From assembly GCA_917880885.1 (NCBI GenBank), contig OU862919.1:55899058-55963057 (forward strand): 64,000 nucleotides of DNA. The letters are read 5' to 3'. Below are positions 61,584 through 64,000 of the stretch, one piece after another (position 1 is the first letter of the stretch; each line of letters starts with the position of its first letter). A program made the translations under genes and the position numbers. Origin of the DNA: Limnephilus marmoratus. Its lineage: Eukaryota; Arthropoda; Insecta; Trichoptera; Limnephilidae. The notes beneath the pieces are model-generated. The model was not told the DNA's origin and made no database searches. It saw only the letters and a list, made by a program, of their open reading frames with translations.

Positions 61584-63525
61584 ATTGAACGCACAAACGA
61601 TCCCGGACAAATACCCCATACCTCAACTTTATGACTTTGCTCACAAGCTCACAAAAGCAAAGATCTTCAGCACAGTAGACCTCACACGTGCGTACCACCA
61701 GATACCAGTCGAACCTGAAGATATTCCGAAGACAGCCATCATCACACCGTTTGGATTGTTCGAATTCACGTCAATGCAATTTGGATTGTCCAACGCTGCG
61801 CAAACCTTTCAACGATTTATGCACGCAGTCACAAGAGATCTCGATTTTTGTTTCGTTTACCTCGACGATATACTGATCGCTTCAGAAAATGAAGAGGAGC
61901 ATAAAAAACACTTGGATATCCTATTCAAACGACTTGCCGACAATGGCCTTGTTATAAACATTCATAAATGTCAATTTGGTGTTACATCTGTCAACTTCCT
62001 AGGTCACACAATTACACCAGAGGGAATGACACCAATCAAAGAGAAAGTCAAAGCCATTACCGACTTTCCTCTACCAAAAACAGCTAAAGGGTTAAGAAGA
62101 TTCTTAGGAATGTTGAACTATTATCGTAAGTTTCTCCCGAATTCAATCCATACCCAAGCCAAGCTATTCGACTGTATTGCAGGATACAAGAAAAACGACA
62201 AACGTTTACTGACTTGGAACCAAGAAATGACGGCAGCATTTGAAGACTGTAAAAATCAACTTGCGAATACAACTTTTCTGGCACATCCAGATCCCAACTC
62301 AAGAATTGCCATCATGGTAGATGCTTCGGACATGGCGATCGGATCTTCTTTGCAAAAATTCAAAAACAATACTTGGGAACCTCTTGGATTTTTTTCAAAG
62401 AAATTTACAGCACCGCAGCGCAAATACAGCACTTTTGATCGGGAATTAACAGGCATCTTTGAAGCTGTAAAATACTTCAAAAATAACATTGAAGGTCGCA
62501 CTTTCACAATTTATACCGATCATAAGCCAATCACCTTTGCCTTCAGTAAGAAGCGAGCATCTAGCTCTCCACGCCAAGAAAGGCAGCTGGATTTCATTGC
62601 ACAGTTTTCAACAGATATAAGGCACATCTCGGGTCACCAGAACACAGTAGCTGACACTCTATCTCGAGTTGAAGAGATCAACTGTCCTACTATTGATTAC
62701 AAGGAAATGGGACAAGCGCAGAATCAAAACGACGAAATAATTAAGGCAAAAGATGATTCCGCCCTATCCTTGCGTCAATTGGTGATCCCTGGCACAAACA
62801 CTTCATTATGGTGCGACATCTCGACAGGTCATGTCAGACCTTTTGTACCACAGGACATGCGAAATACTGTCATACAAAGCGTTCATAACGTATGTCACCC
62901 AGGCGTGGCAGGAACAACAAACACAATCAAACAAAGATTTGTGTGGCCGAACATGAAATCTGATATAAGAAACTTCGTCAAACATTGCATTGCCTGTCAA
63001 AAAGCTAAAGTTTCTAAACATACGGTTACCCCACCGTCAACGTATTTATTACCAGAAGATCGCTTCAACAATATTCATATTGATCTGGTAGGCCCATTGC
63101 CAGCTTGCAACGGGTATCAATATCTGTTAACAATAATAGACAGATTTACTCGCTGGCCCGAAGCAATACCATTAAAAGACATGTCCGCCGAGACCGTGGC
63201 TACAGCACTAACAACTCACTGGATCGCTAGACATGGAGTACCAATCACCATAACTTCAGATCAAGGTCGTCAATTTGAAAGCCATTTGTTCAAAAAACTT
63301 ACAGAGAAGTTTGGAATCAAGCATTCGAGGACTACTGCATACCATCCTCAAGCAAACGGAATCATAGAACGTTGGCACCGCACTTTGAAAGCGTCGCTCA
63401 TGTCGAGTGGCGAGCAAAATTGGTTAGAAACGCTTCCACTTATATTACTTGGTCTGAGATCAACAGTTCGGGAGGAATTAAAATATTCACCTTGCCTACG
63501 GAAGAACCCTACGGTTACCCTGTGA
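61546..63525 (+). pseudogene. CsRn1-type Pol: RT, RNase H and integrase
   Basis: After the shift the frame reads [54 protein letters not shown] and [12 protein letters not shown] (61850-61885). RNase H has [33 protein letters not shown] and YTDHKPITF. Integrase has [19 protein letters not shown] with [40 protein letters not shown] and [10 protein letters not shown]. All catalytic residues are present. A second small deletion near 63492 shifts the frame just after ELKYSP. The first in-frame ATG at 61585 is not a natural start. Confidence 0.88.
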
Positions 63526-63949
63526 CTTCTTCACAAGTACTCCACGAGAGGAGCCCGATACTTACATCGGACGTTTACAGAGGAAATTTGAAGAAATAAA
63601 ACCAACTCCTACCTCTAATCATAGTACAAGGAAAATTTTCATACACAAGGACCTTCCTGTTGCTACACATGTCTTTCTACGAACAGACAGTGTTAAAAGA
63701 CCATTACAATGTCCATATGACGGACCTTATAAAGTTGTGGAACGAAATGACAAGACTTACGTCATCATAATAAAAGGAAAACCAAAATGTGTATCAAAAG
63801 ATCGCTTGAAACCAGCTTTCGTTCCCACAGAAGAAAATGTCCCTAATTATGCATCTGTTCCAGACTTACCTACTGCAAAAGTAACGACCACGAGGTCAGG
63901 TCGGCATGTACATTTTCCAAAAAGGCTTGGACAGATTTATCACGCATAA
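63495..63949 (+). pseudogene. CsRn1-type Pol C-terminus
   Basis: In the shifted frame the integrase tail continues as [59 protein letters not shown] and KPKCVSKDRLKPAFVP. It ends FPKRLGQIYHA with a stop at 63947-63949. The L..PYDGPY.V block is the GPY/F module of Gypsy integrases. Only A+T-rich sequence follows to the window end. Confidence 0.82.
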
Positions 63950-64000
63950 AAGACATTTTTGCTTTCATTTATATAACTTACATTAATCTTGTATATTAGA

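Larger units (their letters stand above)
58579..64000 (+). mobile_element. CsRn1-type Gypsy element, 3' LTR beyond window
   Basis: A possible 5' LTR runs from TGTTAATAATATT (58579) to about 58904, with AATAAA near 58793. TGGTGACCTACCGACGAAC (58905-58923) resembles the tRNA-Trp-type PBS (TGGTGACCCCGACG) typical of the CsRn1/Kabuki group. A ~960-bp leader precedes gag. Gag and pol overlap in a -1 relation. Two small deletions break pol. Coding ends at 63949. No start of a matching 3' LTR is seen before the window ends. Confidence 0.75.

Overview
This window looks like a retrotransposon graveyard from an A+T-rich metazoan nuclear genome, most likely an arthropod. I infer this from the element mix (BEL/Pao, Mag-type and CsRn1-type Gypsy, Penelope-like and Jockey/CR1/RTE-like elements), from TATA boxes followed about 30 bases later by arthropod-type TCAGT initiators, and from the complete absence of operon structure, rRNA or CRISPR. 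I find no convincing host protein-coding gene. Almost every long reading frame belongs to a mobile element, and most are broken.

Layout. 0-3 kb: A+T-rich, empty apart from a tRNA-derived SINE, a diverged direct repeat and a perfect 20-bp hairpin. 3.2-4.0 and 6.5-7.2 kb: 5'-truncated LINE tails on the minus strand, separated by a 9-bp minisatellite. 7.2-9.1 kb: G+C-richer non-coding DNA with simple repeats. 9.1-15.4 kb: a full-length BEL/Pao element (minus strand) with 398/399-bp LTRs and a 6-bp target duplication. It sits inside a minus-strand CR1/Jockey-like LINE (15.4-18.7 kb), which also carries a 1.2-kb insertion with its own 5-bp target duplication. 18.7-20.2 kb: a Jockey ORF1 pseudogene. 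21.1-21.3 kb: a short LINE-derived non-autonomous element. 21.7-26.3 kb: a Mag-type Gypsy element with 147-bp LTRs that differ at one terminal base and an intact 1331-codon gag-pol, the youngest-looking element here.

27-33.5 kb: LINE fragments and a long Jockey-type LINE interrupted by a 1.35-kb insertion. Its 3' end abuts a minus-strand Penelope-like element (33.5-35.1 kb). 35.1-44.2 kb: a degraded minus-strand Gypsy gag-pro split by a 7.8-kb plus-strand Gypsy (552-bp LTRs, AGGG duplication). 44-48 kb: mostly non-coding, with one LINE tail. 48.3-53.6 kb: a large inverted pair of Penelope-like copies. The left arm was later hit by a 5'-truncated LINE and by a 5' Gypsy fragment. 54-57 kb: promoter-like and non-coding DNA plus a second LINE-derived short element. 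57-58.6 kb: a Gypsy gag-pro fragment, cut off by a CsRn1-type Gypsy whose 3' LTR lies beyond the window end.

Functional points. The two plus-strand Gypsy elements each carry a canonical -1 frameshift heptamer in the correct frame at the gag/pol overlap (A_AAA_AAC and G_GGA_AAC), whereas the Mag element uses one fused frame. The Penelope-like 3' ends carry a hammerhead-ribozyme-like core. The Jockey-type LINE has a nested hairpin at its 3' end that is kept in short derivatives made of 5' UTR joined to 3' UTR. These last two observations are the best candidates for under-described biology.
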